The notes: a model not told the origin generated them from the letters alone. A stretch of 64,000 nucleotides of DNA from an uncultured Sulfitobacter sp. (GCF_947499945.1 NZ_CANMQD010000004.1:62001-126000), one strand, 5' to 3'. Counted from the first letter of the stretch, positions 18,566-29,080 are shown. Made by a program: numbers and translations.

Positions 18566-19046
18566 GGAAAACACCTGCCAGCAGCACGACACCAATCGCG
18601 GCAAAGACACCTGCAATTACATCGTCGAGCATAACGCCAAGGGCATCGCCGCGCCTATCGGCCCAGCCTATGATCCACGGCTTCCAGATGTCGAACAGAC
18701 GGAACAGCGCAAAGGCCGCGATCCAGCCGGGCCACATAACAAGAATATCAATGTCCATGCGCCAGCTTGCGATGGAGAGCGGTAGCAGCGCGATCCACTG
18801 GCCCACCAACTCGTCAATCACGATCTCGGAGGGGTCGTGATCTTCACTCCCCGAAGTCATCTTGGACGTAGCCCACCACCCTTTGAAAAACGCGGCGACA
18901 ATGCCCACAGCCAAAAGAGGAAAGCCGCCGATCACATGGAGCAACCATGCCCAAGGGAGTGCAACCGCCGAGCCCCAAGTGCCGGAGGCGGGGCGCATAT
19001 AACCCACCCCCAGCACGGTCCCGATCATCCGCGCCAACATCATCAT
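18555..19046 (-). CDS. pgpA: Phosphatidylglycerophosphatase A
   Basis: A 163-residue inner-membrane enzyme that dephosphorylates phosphatidylglycerophosphate to phosphatidylglycerol. The hydrophobic stretches and the acidic [14 protein letters not shown] motif (about residues 71-84) match PgpA. Its start overlaps the ispDF stop by four bases (ATGA), and cinA overlaps its end, making ispDF-pgpA-cinA one compact transcript. Confidence 0.92.
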   Translation of the reverse strand: MMMLARMIGTVLGVGYMRPASGTWGSAVALPWAWLLHVIGGFPLLAVGIVAAFFKGWWATSKMTSGSEDHDPSEIVIDELVGQWIALLPLSIASWRMDIDILVMWPGWIAAFALFRLFDIWKPWIIGWADRRGDALGVMLDDVIAGVFAAIGVVLLAGVFHAL

Positions 19047-20173
19047 GACTTCACCAGTGTTGCAGTCGCCATACAGGCGATTCCTTCGCCACGGCCCGTA
19101 AATCCCAAGCGCTCCGATGTAGTTGCCTTGACGGAAACACGCGCCACGTCAATGCCAACCATCTCGGCCACCGCTTCGCGCATGGCGCTCGCGTGGGGTC
19201 CAACCTTTGGATGCTCACAGATCAACGTGCAATCCACATGGGTCAGGGTAAAACCTTCGTCTCGCGCCATCTGTGCCGCATGACGCAAAAAAATATGGCT
19301 CTGTGCGCCCTTCCATTGCGGATCAGAAGGCGGGAAATGGGTGCCAATGTCGCCTGCTGCCAGCGCACCATAGATCGCGTCCGTAATCGTATGCAGGCCT
19401 ACGTCTGCGTCAGAGTGCCCTACAAGCCCCTTATTATGCGGGATTTTTACACCGCATAACATCACATGGTCGCCTTCGCCGAAGGCGTGCACGTCAAACC
19501 CGTTGCCTGTGCGTATGTCCATGCTCTTCTCCAATATGGCTCTGGCGCGGGCAAAATCGCCGCTGGTGGTAATCTTTATATTATCTGGGTCGCCTGCGGT
19601 TATAGCAACCGTCATCCCTGCCGCACGGGCGACAGCGACATCGTCGGCGGCAATGCCAGCATAAGTGTCATAAGCAGCCAGTAAAGCTTCGCGGTCAAAC
19701 CCTTGTGGGGTCTGAGCCGCATATAGTCCCGTGCGGTCCTGTGTTCCTGTAACTCTATTATCCGACCCTGTCCAAAGCGCGTCTGTAACAGACAAACCTG
19801 GTGCAGCGGCGTCATGTGATTCAAGCGCTTTGATGACATCAGTTATGACAGCGGCACTTACGCAGGGGCGTGCGGCGTCATGGATCAAAACATGCGTGCA
19901 ATCGGCCAGCACAACAAGCCCCGCACGTACAGAATCGCTCCGTTCCGCACCGCCCGCAGTCACAGTTATGCCCGCAGCTTTGAAACGTGGTGCTTCATGC
20001 ATATCGTCCGCATGCAGCACGACCGCAATGTCATGGATACCAGCATGGGCCTGAAACGCTGTGATCGTATGGTCAATGACCCGCAACGCGCCCACGCTTT
20101 GCCACTGTTTGGGGCGCGGACCACCCGCGCGGGTGCCACGGCCAGCGGCAACGATAAGGGCGCAAACATGCAT
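19043..20173 (-). CDS. ispDF: Bifunctional IspD/IspF isoprenoid enzyme
   Basis: A 376-residue fusion carrying two non-consecutive steps of the methylerythritol phosphate pathway. The N-terminal half is the IspD cytidylyltransferase, with the CTP-binding [20 protein letters not shown] loop at residues 5-24. The C-terminal half, from about residue 218, is IspF cyclodiphosphate synthase, with the metal ligands Asp227 and His229 in GFDVHAF and His261 in VGLHTITDA. Fusion of these genes is common in alphaproteobacteria. The start ATG at 20173 is preceded by a purine-rich AGAGAGAAAGAAG. It is the first gene of the ispDF-pgpA-cinA unit and is divergent from dusB. Confidence 0.96.
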   Translation of the reverse strand: MHVCALIVAAGRGTRAGGPRPKQWQSVGALRVIDHTITAFQAHAGIHDIAVVLHADDMHEAPRFKAAGITVTAGGAERSDSVRAGLVVLADCTHVLIHDAARPCVSAAVITDVIKALESHDAAAPGLSVTDALWTGSDNRVTGTQDRTGLYAAQTPQGFDREALLAAYDTYAGIAADDVAVARAAGMTVAITAGDPDNIKITTSGDFARARAILEKSMDIRTGNGFDVHAFGEGDHVMLCGVKIPHNKGLVGHSDADVGLHTITDAIYGALAAGDIGTHFPPSDPQWKGAQSHIFLRHAAQMARDEGFTLTHVDCTLICEHPKVGPHASAMREAVAEMVGIDVARVSVKATTSERLGFTGRGEGIACMATATLVKS

Positions 20174-20241
20174 CGGGCTTCTTTCTCTCTGGATACCTTT
20201 GTCTTAGGTAATCCAACGGTGCGGCGCAATGCGGTGCTCGT

Positions 20242-20256
20242 GCCTAATTATTAGGC
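20242..20256. promoter_or_regulatory. Perfect 15-bp palindrome between ispDF and dusB
   Basis: GCCTAAT and ATTAGGC face each other around one T (20249). It sits in the 186-base divergent region, about 100 bases before dusB and 70 bases before ispDF. The shape fits the binding site of a dimeric regulator. The half-site also occurs upstream of amt. Confidence 0.45.
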
Positions 20257-20359
20257 GAACAGTGGTGTAAGTGAGGCCTGTATCGGCGCCTTGTCATTGT
20301 GTATTGCGCTGGTTTGCTGTAACAAACTGCTATCTGATCATGATTTAAGCACCTGATGT

Positions 20360-21337
20360 ATGACCTTCCCGCTAAACCTTACACCGCCTGTTTTTCTGGC
20401 CCCGATGGCAGGGATCACGGACCTGCCGTACCGGAGCCTCGTGGCTCAATTTGGTGCAGGTCTTGTTGTCTCCGAGATGATTGCTTCGGGCGAATGGCTC
20501 ACGTCACGCCCGGGCACACGGGAGAAAGCCGAGCTTGGCCTTGGGGTTGAGGGCACTTCTGTACAGATTGCAGGGCGCGAAGCGGCACCGATGGCAGAAG
20601 CCGCAAAGATGATCGCGGCACAGGGTGCGCGGATTATCGACATTAACATGGGCTGCCCCGCCAAGAAGGTCACCCAAGGGGCGTCAGGCTCCGCTTTAAT
20701 GAAAACGCCCGACCATGCCCTGCGGCTTATCGAAGCTGTGGTCGAAGCAGTAGATATCCCGGTCACGCTCAAGACGCGATTGGGCTGGGACGACGACATG
20801 CTCAACGCCGCCCCCATTGCGACAAGAGCAGAGGCGGCAGGGGTCAAGATGATCACGATCCATGGACGCACGCGATGTCAGTTTTACAAAGGCAGTGCGG
20901 ACTGGGCGGCCATTCGCGCAGTAGTGGATGCAGTTGATATTCCAGTCGTGGCAAATGGCGATATTATCGACACCAAAACTGCGCAAGCCGCCTTGGCCCA
21001 ATCAGGTGCACAGGGCGTCATGATCGGGCGCGGCATTCAGGGGCGGCCTTGGCTGCTGGCCCAGATCGCCCATGATATTTACGGCACTCCTGCGCCTGTG
21101 GTCCCCCAAGGCTCCGATTTTACGGCGATGGTGTTGGGCCATTATGAGGCAATGCTTCGATTCTATGGCACCAAGTTGGGCCTTCGCGTGGCCCGAAAGC
21201 ATCTTGGCTGGTACATGGATCACGCAGGCACGCCCGACGCAGCACGGCGCGGCATTCTGACGGCAGTATCCCCCGAAGAGACAATGCTGCTTCTTCCTGC
21301 GGCGCTGAACTCCGACCTCCGGAATGCGGCGGCATGA
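20360..21337 (+). CDS. dusB: tRNA-dihydrouridine synthase
   Basis: A 325-residue FMN enzyme (formerly NifR3) that reduces uridines in tRNA. The N-terminal TIM barrel begins LTPPVFLAPMAGITDLPYR, and the catalytic Cys99 lies in NMGCPAKKVTQG. HGRTRCQFYKG is present further on. It is the first gene of the dusB-ntrB-ntrC operon that is typical of alphaproteobacteria, and its stop overlaps the ntrB start by four bases. ATG at 20360 is the start, though its ribosome-binding site is weak. Confidence 0.95.
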   Translation: MTFPLNLTPPVFLAPMAGITDLPYRSLVAQFGAGLVVSEMIASGEWLTSRPGTREKAELGLGVEGTSVQIAGREAAPMAEAAKMIAAQGARIIDINMGCPAKKVTQGASGSALMKTPDHALRLIEAVVEAVDIPVTLKTRLGWDDDMLNAAPIATRAEAAGVKMITIHGRTRCQFYKGSADWAAIRAVVDAVDIPVVANGDIIDTKTAQAALAQSGAQGVMIGRGIQGRPWLLAQIAHDIYGTPAPVVPQGSDFTAMVLGHYEAMLRFYGTKLGLRVARKHLGWYMDHAGTPDAARRGILTAVSPEETMLLLPAALNSDLRNAAA

Positions 21338-22461
21338 CGTCACCGCAAACTCATTCGCCATTGGGGCAAACCGAGCGAGCGCTTTGGGCGTCACTGCCTG
21401 TGCCCGCGATTTTAGTGGGCGGGGATGATACCATTCTCGATATTAACGCTGCCGCTGAGGGTTTCTTGAACGCGTCAGCCAAGTCGATGTCAGGCACGCC
21501 TGTTTGGGATGTAATAGCTGTAGATGCTCCGCTTGAGGATGCATTCGCCCGTGCGCGGACCTCGCAAACAGCGCTTTTTGTGAATGACGTGGATGTGGGC
21601 AGCGGTCAGCGTGCGCCGCTTCAATCGCAATTACAAATCGCACCGCTGTCCGGTGCTGATGGGGTAATGATCTTGATGATTTCCCCGCGGGAGCTAGCGG
21701 GTCGGATGACGCAAAACCAGTCGGTCAAATCAGCGGCGAAATCAGCGATCGGCATGGCCGAAATGCTGGCGCATGAGATCAAGAACCCGCTTGCAGGGAT
21801 CACGGGGGCGGCGCAACTTCTGGGGATGAATTTGCCGCCGCAGGATCTCGAATTGACCGATCTGATTGTCGCAGAGAGCCGCCGCATCGTGAAGCTGCTG
21901 GAGCAGGTGGAGCAGTTCGGCAATCTGACAGTGCCTGAGCGCGGCGAAGTGAATTTGCACGATGTACTTGACCGTGCACGCCGCTCAGCGCTGCTTGGCT
22001 TTGGTGCGCAAATGAAGATTCTGGAAGACTATGATCCCTCGTTGCCGCTTGCATGGGGGGATAAAGACCAGCTTTTACAAGTGGTTATGAACCTGATCAA
22101 AAACGCCTCAGAGGCGGCAGGTAGCTCAGGTGGTACAATCCGTTTGCACAGCTACTATGAACATTCCTTCAGGCTGCGCCGCGCGGACGGGCAGGGGATC
22201 GCGCTGCCGCTCCAGATAGAAGTGATTGACGATGGTCCGGGTCTACCCGATGCCATTGCAGGAGATGTATTCGAGCCTTTTGTCTCGGGTCGCGAAAATG
22301 GCACGGGCCTTGGCCTCGCGTTAGTGAGCAAGATCGTGTCGGAGCATGATGGCTGGATTTCCGTCACCTCGACGCCCGGGCATACCGTTTTCCGTATCTC
22401 GCTGCCGCGTGCCGATGCCAGCACGGAAAAGAAAACCCGCACCCCGTCAAAGGAGAGTTAA
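21334..22461 (+). CDS. ntrB: Nitrogen regulation sensor kinase NtrB
   Basis: A 375-residue cytoplasmic histidine kinase/phosphatase that controls NtrC under PII control. An N-terminal PAS-like domain (about 15-120) is followed by the phosphoacceptor box LAHEIKNPLAGI with His147 and the ATP-binding N, G1 and G2 boxes (NLIKNASEAA, DDGPGLP, GTGLGLALV). Translation is coupled to dusB (ATGA) and ntrC follows three bases after the stop. There is no membrane segment. Confidence 0.95.
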   Translation: MTSPQTHSPLGQTERALWASLPVPAILVGGDDTILDINAAAEGFLNASAKSMSGTPVWDVIAVDAPLEDAFARARTSQTALFVNDVDVGSGQRAPLQSQLQIAPLSGADGVMILMISPRELAGRMTQNQSVKSAAKSAIGMAEMLAHEIKNPLAGITGAAQLLGMNLPPQDLELTDLIVAESRRIVKLLEQVEQFGNLTVPERGEVNLHDVLDRARRSALLGFGAQMKILEDYDPSLPLAWGDKDQLLQVVMNLIKNASEAAGSSGGTIRLHSYYEHSFRLRRADGQGIALPLQIEVIDDGPGLPDAIAGDVFEPFVSGRENGTGLGLALVSKIVSEHDGWISVTSTPGHTVFRISLPRADASTEKKTRTPSKES

Positions 22462-22464
22462 CAC

Positions 22465-23832
22465 ATGGATGGCACAATTTTGGTCGCTGATGACGACCGC
22501 ACCATTCGCACCGTCCTTACCCAAGCGTTGACAAGGGCAGGATGCAAAGTGCACGCAACGTCCAGCCTGACCACCCTCATGCGCTGGGTGGCGGAAGGGA
22601 AGGGCGATGTGGTGATCTCCGATGTGGTCATGCCTGATGGTAACGGCCTTGAGATGCTGCCCAAGATTGCGCAGGACCGCCCCGATCTGCCTGTCATTAT
22701 CATCTCGGCGCAGAACACGATTATGACAGCGATCAAGGCGGCCGAGGCCAATGCCTATGACTACCTGCCAAAGCCTTTCGACCTGCCTGATCTGATGAAA
22801 CGGACGGCACGCGCACTTGACCGAAGTGGCGCACCGCGCCGTGTGCAGGAGGAGGGGCCGCAAAAAGACGAAGACGATTTGCCGATGGTGGGCAAAACGG
22901 CAGTCATGCAGGCGCTCTACCGTGTTATTGCGCGTGTGATGAACACCGATCTGCCTGTGCTGATCTGGGGAGAAAGTGGCACCGGGAAATCCCTGATTGC
23001 TCGTGCAATCCATGACCTGTCGGACCGCCGTACCTTGCCCTTTGTCACAGTTACCGAAGCAGAGCTGCGCGATATAGAAGGCCCTGCGCGGGTTTTGGCG
23101 CGGGTCCGTGGCGGCACACTACTCATAGACGAGATCAGCGACATTTCGGGCGAAGTACAGGCGCGGGTTGCGCGGATGATGGACGCCCAATCAGACAATG
23201 CGCCTCGTTTTATGGCCACGTCCCAACGCGATCTGGGGGCTGATGATGCAAAGGATGCCCTGCGCCGTGATCTGTTCTACCGCATGTCAGGCGCAACACT
23301 CCATGTACCAGCCTTGCGCGACAGGGTTGAGGATATCCCGCTTCTGGCGGCGCATTTTTTGGAGAAAGCGGATAGTGCCGCTGGTGCGCCTCACGCTTTG
23401 TCGGAGAGCGCAGCAAAGATATTCACTAACTACCCATGGCCCGGAAATGTACGCCAGCTTGAACACGCCATGCGCCAATTGGCCCTGACAAGTCGCGCTG
23501 CCGAGATTTCAGGCACCGAGGCCGAGCAGGTCATCGGTGGGCAGGCGGGGCCAGCGCCCACTCGTACCACGGGCGGCAGCGACAAGTTGAGCGCAAGTGT
23601 CGAACGCCACGTAAAGCGGTATTTTGAGCTGCACGGTAATATGCTACCGCCATCAGGCGTGTACCAGCGTATTTTGCGCGAGGTTGAAGCGCCACTGATC
23701 GAGGTCGCCCTTGCCGCTACGTCAGGAAATCAGGCAAAATGTGCCGAGCTTTTGGGAATAAACAGAAATACTTTGCGAAAGAAGATCACTGACCTCGAAA
23801 TAGAGGTTACACGCGGTCGCAAAATGATGTAA
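22465..23832 (+). CDS. ntrC: Nitrogen regulator NtrC lacking the sigma-54 loop
   Basis: A 455-residue response regulator. The receiver domain (residues 1-120) has phosphoacceptor Asp53. The AAA+ domain has Walker A GESGTGK at 169-175 and Walker B LLIDEI at 219-224. The C-terminal Fis-type HTH ends at about 450 ([20 protein letters not shown]). The GAFTGA loop that contacts sigma-54 is absent: only about 43 residues separate the Walker motifs. This matches the known Rhodobacter NtrC, which activates the housekeeping sigma-70 polymerase. It lies three bases after ntrB and about 100 bases before ntrY. Confidence 0.95.
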   Translation: MDGTILVADDDRTIRTVLTQALTRAGCKVHATSSLTTLMRWVAEGKGDVVISDVVMPDGNGLEMLPKIAQDRPDLPVIIISAQNTIMTAIKAAEANAYDYLPKPFDLPDLMKRTARALDRSGAPRRVQEEGPQKDEDDLPMVGKTAVMQALYRVIARVMNTDLPVLIWGESGTGKSLIARAIHDLSDRRTLPFVTVTEAELRDIEGPARVLARVRGGTLLIDEISDISGEVQARVARMMDAQSDNAPRFMATSQRDLGADDAKDALRRDLFYRMSGATLHVPALRDRVEDIPLLAAHFLEKADSAAGAPHALSESAAKIFTNYPWPGNVRQLEHAMRQLALTSRAAEISGTEAEQVIGGQAGPAPTRTTGGSDKLSASVERHVKRYFELHGNMLPPSGVYQRILREVEAPLIEVALAATSGNQAKCAELLGINRNTLRKKITDLEIEVTRGRKMM

Positions 23833-23932
23833 AACTGTCACATAAGCGTGGCCATCAAGGAACATCCCTTGTTAGGACCACATAATACGGCGGTACGGTG
23901 CGTTTGCACCACATCAGGTAAGGACGCGCGGC

Positions 23933-26176
23933 GTGGCAGCAATCACACGCAACACTTGGCTTGTCCGGCTGTCGCGGTTGCGGCGGATGAGGCGTGTGCG
24001 CACGCTCATGACATTCGGCCTAGTGGTGCTGGGCCCCTTACTGGCGCTTGCGACCTATTTGGCGCTTGGGCCATTGGATCAGGGCAGCACCGACACCTTA
24101 CGCCTCATTCTCCTTCTGGACCTTATTTACATTCTGCTGGTTGCGGCCCTTGTGTTGTCTCAGGTTGCACGGCTCATCGCGGCGCGGCGGGCAAAGTCTG
24201 CGGGATCGCGCCTTCATTTGCGTCTAACCGGGGTCTTTGCGCTGATGGCGCTGATTCCAACTGTATCTGTTGCGGTTTTTGCGGTGCTGACGATCAATGT
24301 CGGGATCGAGGGCTGGTTTTCGGAACGCGTGCGTGTGGTGGTGGGCAACTCGCTGCTTGCTGCCGAAGCCTACGCCGAAGAAGAGCGGGTCGGCCTGCGC
24401 GAGGATGCGCGCAGCCTTGCCCGTAGCATTGATCGTGCGCGCCGCGACGGCATCGCCCTCAGTGACAGCGAGCTGTTGGGCGAAGGGCAGCGCCAAATCC
24501 AGCGGGGACTGCGCGAGGCCTATATGATCGACGGCACTGCGGAGATTCGTGCACGCGGCGATCGCTCCTATCTGTTTGACTACGACCGCCCCACCGCCGA
24601 GCAGCTTGCAGGTGTGGGGACGTCGGATGTGCGCATCATTGAGGATTGGGCCAACAACGAGTTTCGCGCCCTGATCCGGCTGACCTCCTTCGTGGACCGG
24701 TTTCTCTATGTTAGTCGCGAGGTGGACGGTGAAATCCTGAGCCTGTTGGACGATACCCAAGAGACGATTCGCCTGTACCAACAGCTTGAGAGCGAACGGG
24801 GGCGAATGCTTTTCGAGTTTGGTCTGCTTTATCTCGCGTTTGCTGTAATTATTATTCTTGCGGCTGTCTGGCTGGGTCTGTGGTTTGCGGAACGGTTGTC
24901 GGGGCCTGTCGGGCGGTTGACCGGCGCGGCGCAGCGGGTGGGTGCAGGCGATCTGGATGTTCAAGTGCGCGAAGATGACGGCGATGACGAGATTGCCGAG
25001 CTTGGTAAATACTTTAACCAGATGACCAAGCAACTCAAAGGTCAGCGCAACACGCTTCTCGACAACACCCGCCAGATTGAGCGCCGCCGCCGTCTGTTCG
25101 ATTCGGTGCTGAGTTCGGTGACGTCCGGTGTGGTCGGCCTTGATCCCGAGGGGCGCGTGACTTTCGTCAACCGCTCCGCGATGCGCCTGCTGGATTGGGA
25201 AGAGGATCAACAATCACTGGCTTTGGCTGTTGCTGTGCCCGAGTTTGGGCCGCTCTATGAAACCCTCACCACCACCGCGCAAGAGGCGGCCCAGCAAGAG
25301 GTTAAAGTCTCGCGTCAGGGGCGGATGGAAAACCTGCTGGTGCGGATGGCTACGCGGCGCACGGATGACGGGCGGCTTGAGGGCTATGTTGTGGCCTTTG
25401 ACGATGTGACCGATCTGGTGAGTGCGCAGCGCATGGCCGCATGGGGCGATGTTGCCCGCCGCATTGCCCATGAGATCAAAAATCCGCTGACGCCGATCCA
25501 GCTCAGCGCGGAGCGGATCAAGCGCAAATTCGGCCCCAAGCTGGGAGCGGATCAGGACAGCCTTGACCAGATGACAGGCGTCATCATCCGCCAGACAGGC
25601 GATCTACGCCGCATCGTCGATGAATTTTCGAAATTTGCCCGTATGCCAGAGCCTGAGCGCCGAGACCAAGATCTCAGCCAGTTGGTCCGCGATGCTGTGC
25701 TGCTGCAAAAAACGGGCAGACCTGACATAAAACTCATATCTGACGTGCCTGCGGCAGAAATCCCCGCCCTTATCGATGGAACAATGATTACACAGGCCTT
25801 AACAAACCTAATCAAGAATGCGGGCGAAGCCATCGACACACTCAAAGAAGACGGCGCACCCGAGGGGTTGGTCCCCCAAGTTCATGTGACCATGACCACG
25901 GATGCAAGCACCGCGCATATCACCATCGCTGACAATGGCATCGGCCTGCCCGAAGACCGCGCACGCCTGTTCGAGCCTTATGTGACAACACGCTCCGAGG
26001 GGACGGGCCTCGGCCTGCCCATCGTGAAAAAAATTATCGAGGAGCATGGCGGCAGCCTGACTCTCACCGATGCACCTGTCTTTGACGGGCAAAACCACTT
26101 TGGTGCCATGGCAGTGATTACACTGCCGCTGGGCATCGACAATAATACGGGCAATGAGGAGAAAAATCATGAGTGA
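23933..26176 (+). CDS. ntrY: Nitrogen sensor kinase NtrY
   Basis: A 747-residue membrane histidine kinase. Hydrophobic segments lie at about 24-44, 57-85 and 98-122, a periplasmic region spans 125-295, and a further helix is at 297-319. HAMP (about 320-372), PAS (about 385-495), phosphoacceptor His513 in RIAHEIKNPLTPIQLS, and the kinase ATP domain follow. The GTG start at 23933 has AGGTAAGGA upstream. NtrX overlaps the end by eight bases. NtrYX act alongside NtrBC in nitrogen control and redox- and envelope-linked responses in alphaproteobacteria. Confidence 0.93.
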   Translation: MAAITRNTWLVRLSRLRRMRRVRTLMTFGLVVLGPLLALATYLALGPLDQGSTDTLRLILLLDLIYILLVAALVLSQVARLIAARRAKSAGSRLHLRLTGVFALMALIPTVSVAVFAVLTINVGIEGWFSERVRVVVGNSLLAAEAYAEEERVGLREDARSLARSIDRARRDGIALSDSELLGEGQRQIQRGLREAYMIDGTAEIRARGDRSYLFDYDRPTAEQLAGVGTSDVRIIEDWANNEFRALIRLTSFVDRFLYVSREVDGEILSLLDDTQETIRLYQQLESERGRMLFEFGLLYLAFAVIIILAAVWLGLWFAERLSGPVGRLTGAAQRVGAGDLDVQVREDDGDDEIAELGKYFNQMTKQLKGQRNTLLDNTRQIERRRRLFDSVLSSVTSGVVGLDPEGRVTFVNRSAMRLLDWEEDQQSLALAVAVPEFGPLYETLTTTAQEAAQQEVKVSRQGRMENLLVRMATRRTDDGRLEGYVVAFDDVTDLVSAQRMAAWGDVARRIAHEIKNPLTPIQLSAERIKRKFGPKLGADQDSLDQMTGVIIRQTGDLRRIVDEFSKFARMPEPERRDQDLSQLVRDAVLLQKTGRPDIKLISDVPAAEIPALIDGTMITQALTNLIKNAGEAIDTLKEDGAPEGLVPQVHVTMTTDASTAHITIADNGIGLPEDRARLFEPYVTTRSEGTGLGLPIVKKIIEEHGGSLTLTDAPVFDGQNHFGAMAVITLPLGIDNNTGNEEKNHE

Positions 26177-27566
26177 CATTCTGATTGTGGACGACGAGCG
26201 TGATATCCGCGAGCTGATTTCGGATATTCTGAAGGACGAAGGTTTTGCCACGCGGCTGGCGGGAAACTCCGATGATGCCATGGCCGCCGTGAACGCCGAG
26301 CCGCCTGCGCTGATGATCCTCGATATTTGGCTCAAAGACAGCAAGATGGATGGTATCGACATCCTCAAAGTGGTGAAGCGGGACAATCCTGACGTGCCTG
26401 TCGTCATCATCTCTGGCCACGGCAACGTCGAGATTGCAGTCGCAGCGATTAAACAGGGTGCCTACGATTTCATTGAAAAGCCCTTTAATATCGATCAACT
26501 TATGGTTGTGATCCGCCGCGCGATGGAGACATCCCGCCTGCGTCGCGAAAACCTCACGCTCAAGCGCAAGGACCACTCCACCGCCGAGATGATCGGCAAT
26601 TCGGGCGCGTTCCGAACCTTGGTGAGCCAGCTTGATAAGGTGACCAAATCCAATGGCCGCGTGATGCTGACAGGACCCGCTGGTGCCGGAAAAGAAGTGG
26701 CCGCGCGCTATATCCACACCAACTCAAACCGCGCTTCGGCCCCTTTTATTACCGTGAATTGCGCAGGCGTGGCCCCTGACAGGATGGAGGAAGTCCTGTT
26801 TGGCCGCGAAAGCCCTGAGCGCGGGATAGAGCCGGGTCTACTGGAGCAGGGTCATGGTGGTGTTGTGTATTTCGACGAAGTGGCTGACATGCCACTGGGC
26901 ACGCAGTCCAAAATCCTGCGGGTATTGGTGGACCAGCAGTTCACCCGCGTTGGTGGAAATGACAAAGTGCGTGTCGATCTGCGGGTAATTTCAAGCACGA
27001 ACAAAGACTTGTCGACCGAGATTGAAGCTGACCGTTTCCGCGAGGAGTTGTATCACCGCCTCAATGTTGTCCCTATTGCTGTGCCGTCCTTGGCCGAACG
27101 TCGCGAAGATATCCCCCTTTTGGCTGAGTATTTTATTGCCGAATTCAACAGCGCCCAAGGGTTGCCTTTGCGTGAGATCAGCGATGACGCCCAAGCATTA
27201 ATGCAAACAATGGTTTGGCCCGGAAACGTGCGACAACTCAAAAATCTGGTGGAGCGTGTGCTCATCCTTGGCGAAGGGACGGCCCCCATCGAGGCCCGTG
27301 AATTGCCTGGTGAAGAAGACCACGCCGAAGAAGAGGGCCGCGTGGTGCTGTCAGGTGCCATGGCTAGTCTTCCGCTGCGCGAAGCACGTGAGGCGTTCGA
27401 ACGGGAATATTTGCTCACCCAGATCAACCGTTTTGGCGGCAATATCAGCCGCACGGCCAATTTCGTCGGTATGGAACGCTCTGCGCTGCACCGCAAATTA
27501 AAGAGCCTCGGGGTGGTCACCTCCGCGAAGTCAGGCACACGCATCGCCCATGTAGACGAGGATTAA
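26169..27566 (+). CDS. ntrX: Nitrogen response regulator NtrX without a GAFTGA loop
   Basis: A 465-residue response regulator: receiver domain with Asp52, AAA+ domain with Walker A TGPAGAGKE (168-176) and Walker B-like VYFDEV, and a C-terminal Fis HTH (ISRTANFVGMERSALHRKLKSLG). The sigma-54 contact motif is replaced by GRESPERGIEPG. The Walker A also differs from the usual GESGTGKE. The product is thus predicted not to activate sigma-54 polymerase. The start ATG at 26169 has GAGGAG upstream and overlaps ntrY by eight bases. Confidence 0.94.
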   Translation: MSDILIVDDERDIRELISDILKDEGFATRLAGNSDDAMAAVNAEPPALMILDIWLKDSKMDGIDILKVVKRDNPDVPVVIISGHGNVEIAVAAIKQGAYDFIEKPFNIDQLMVVIRRAMETSRLRRENLTLKRKDHSTAEMIGNSGAFRTLVSQLDKVTKSNGRVMLTGPAGAGKEVAARYIHTNSNRASAPFITVNCAGVAPDRMEEVLFGRESPERGIEPGLLEQGHGGVVYFDEVADMPLGTQSKILRVLVDQQFTRVGGNDKVRVDLRVISSTNKDLSTEIEADRFREELYHRLNVVPIAVPSLAERREDIPLLAEYFIAEFNSAQGLPLREISDDAQALMQTMVWPGNVRQLKNLVERVLILGEGTAPIEARELPGEEDHAEEEGRVVLSGAMASLPLREAREAFEREYLLTQINRFGGNISRTANFVGMERSALHRKLKSLGVVTSAKSGTRIAHVDED

Positions 27567-27703
27567 GACCTGAGGTCACCGGCAGGTCTTGCGGGGACAT
27601 TTGAATTGACCCCGCAGGCCGCTTCTGACATCTCTTGCCCTATTCAGGCACGGGCGTGTCGGCGGTGTGCAGCACTGCCTGCGCAGCAGGAGATCTCCAC
27701 ATC

Positions 27704-29080
27704 ATGAAAGTTATTATTTGCGGTGCAGGGCAGGTTGGCTGGCAAATCGCACGCCACCTCTCGGGTGAGCGGAACGATGTCACCGTGGTTGACAGCAACG
27801 CTGATCTCATCCGCCGCGCCACTGATACCCTTGATGTGCAAGGTGTAGCTGGGTTCGCCAGCTATCCTGACGTGCTGGATCGTGCGGGTGCGCGGGATGC
27901 CGATATGATCATCGCGGCCACACATTCGGATGAAGTGAATATGGTCACCTGTCAGGTGGCCCATTCGGTCTTTGGCATCCAGCGCAAGATCGCACGCTTG
28001 CGCTCGCAGTCCTATCTCGATGCGATTTATTCTGACCTCTACCGCCGTGATCACCTCCCCATCGACGTGGTTATCAGCCCCGAGCGTGAAGTGGCCGCGG
28101 CGGCGCTGCAACGCCTTGCAGCACCTGCGGCTTTTGACACCGAACTGTTTATGGAAAATCAGGCCCAGCTTTTAGGGATCACGCTGGACGATGACTGTCC
28201 CGTACTCAACACGCCCCTGCGCCAGTTGACGGATCTGTTTTCCACCCTGCGCGCCGTAGTTGTGGGTATCCGCCGCGAAGGAACGCTGTTTGCGCCAGAG
28301 CCGAAAGACCAGCTTTTTGCGGGCGATGATGCCTACATCTTTGTGCACCGCGACGACATTTCCCGTGCAATGGAGATTTTTGGCAAAACCACCAGCACCC
28401 AAGACCGCGTTGTTCTCGTGGGTGGCGGTAATGTCGGCCTATCCGTGGCCCTCACACTGGAGCGGCGGGCAAAACGCATCCGCACCAAAGTCATCGAGAA
28501 GAACCGCCATTGCGCGGAGCGTGCCGCCGAAGCGTTGGAGCGCACGATTGTCCTTAACGGCGACGGCCTTGATGCGGCATTGCTGGCGGAGGCGGGGATC
28601 AGCCGCGCCGATGCGATGCTTGCTGTAACCGACGATGACAAAACCAACATGCTGGCCTGTGTGCGTGCAAAGGCCGAGGGCTGTCCCTATGTGATTGCGC
28701 TGATCAACGACCCGACGCTGGTGCCGCTGATGCAGCCGCTGGGCATTGATGCCTATATCAACCCGCGCGCGACCACCGTCAGCTCGATCCTGCGCCACAT
28801 CCGCCACGGACGCGTGCGGCAGGTCTATTCCATTGGCGATGCCGAGGCTGAAGTCATCGAGGCCGAAGTACTCTCGACTTCTCCAATTGCGGGCAAGAAA
28901 ATCAACGAGATCGATTTCCCCGAAGGTGCGCTGGTCGGTGCGATCCGCAAAGGGGGCAAGATTACCCGCCCCATGGGCGACACCCGCATCGAGGAAGGGG
29001 ACGTGATCGCCGTGTTTGTCTTGACCAAGGACGTGGCCCAGCTTGAACAGTTGATGCAAGTTTCGATCGACTTTTTCTAG
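27704..29080 (+). CDS. trkA: Potassium uptake regulatory protein TrkA
   Basis: A 458-residue peripheral membrane protein that binds NAD(H) and gates TrkH. It carries two RCK/TrkA repeats, each with a TrkA-N and a TrkA-C part. The first nucleotide fold begins MKVIICGAGQVGWQIA and the second near residue 230 (RVVLVGGGNVGLSVA). ATG at 27704 is preferred over the upstream in-frame codon at 27635 because the fold begins there. A dyad at 27565-27590 lies between ntrX and this gene. trkH follows 11 bases after the stop. Confidence 0.94.
   Translation: MKVIICGAGQVGWQIARHLSGERNDVTVVDSNADLIRRATDTLDVQGVAGFASYPDVLDRAGARDADMIIAATHSDEVNMVTCQVAHSVFGIQRKIARLRSQSYLDAIYSDLYRRDHLPIDVVISPEREVAAAALQRLAAPAAFDTELFMENQAQLLGITLDDDCPVLNTPLRQLTDLFSTLRAVVVGIRREGTLFAPEPKDQLFAGDDAYIFVHRDDISRAMEIFGKTTSTQDRVVLVGGGNVGLSVALTLERRAKRIRTKVIEKNRHCAERAAEALERTIVLNGDGLDAALLAEAGISRADAMLAVTDDDKTNMLACVRAKAEGCPYVIALINDPTLVPLMQPLGIDAYINPRATTVSSILRHIRHGRVRQVYSIGDAEAEVIEAEVLSTSPIAGKKINEIDFPEGALVGAIRKGGKITRPMGDTRIEEGDVIAVFVLTKDVAQLEQLMQVSIDFF

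Noticed and set aside
24224-25213. Long minus-strand ORF inside ntrY
   Set aside because: It is the antisense shadow of ntrY, with poor protein composition.
27565-27590. AAGACCTG dyad after ntrX as a terminator
   Set aside because: The 8-bp stem is not followed by a T-run; it may be a rho-dependent or structural feature only.
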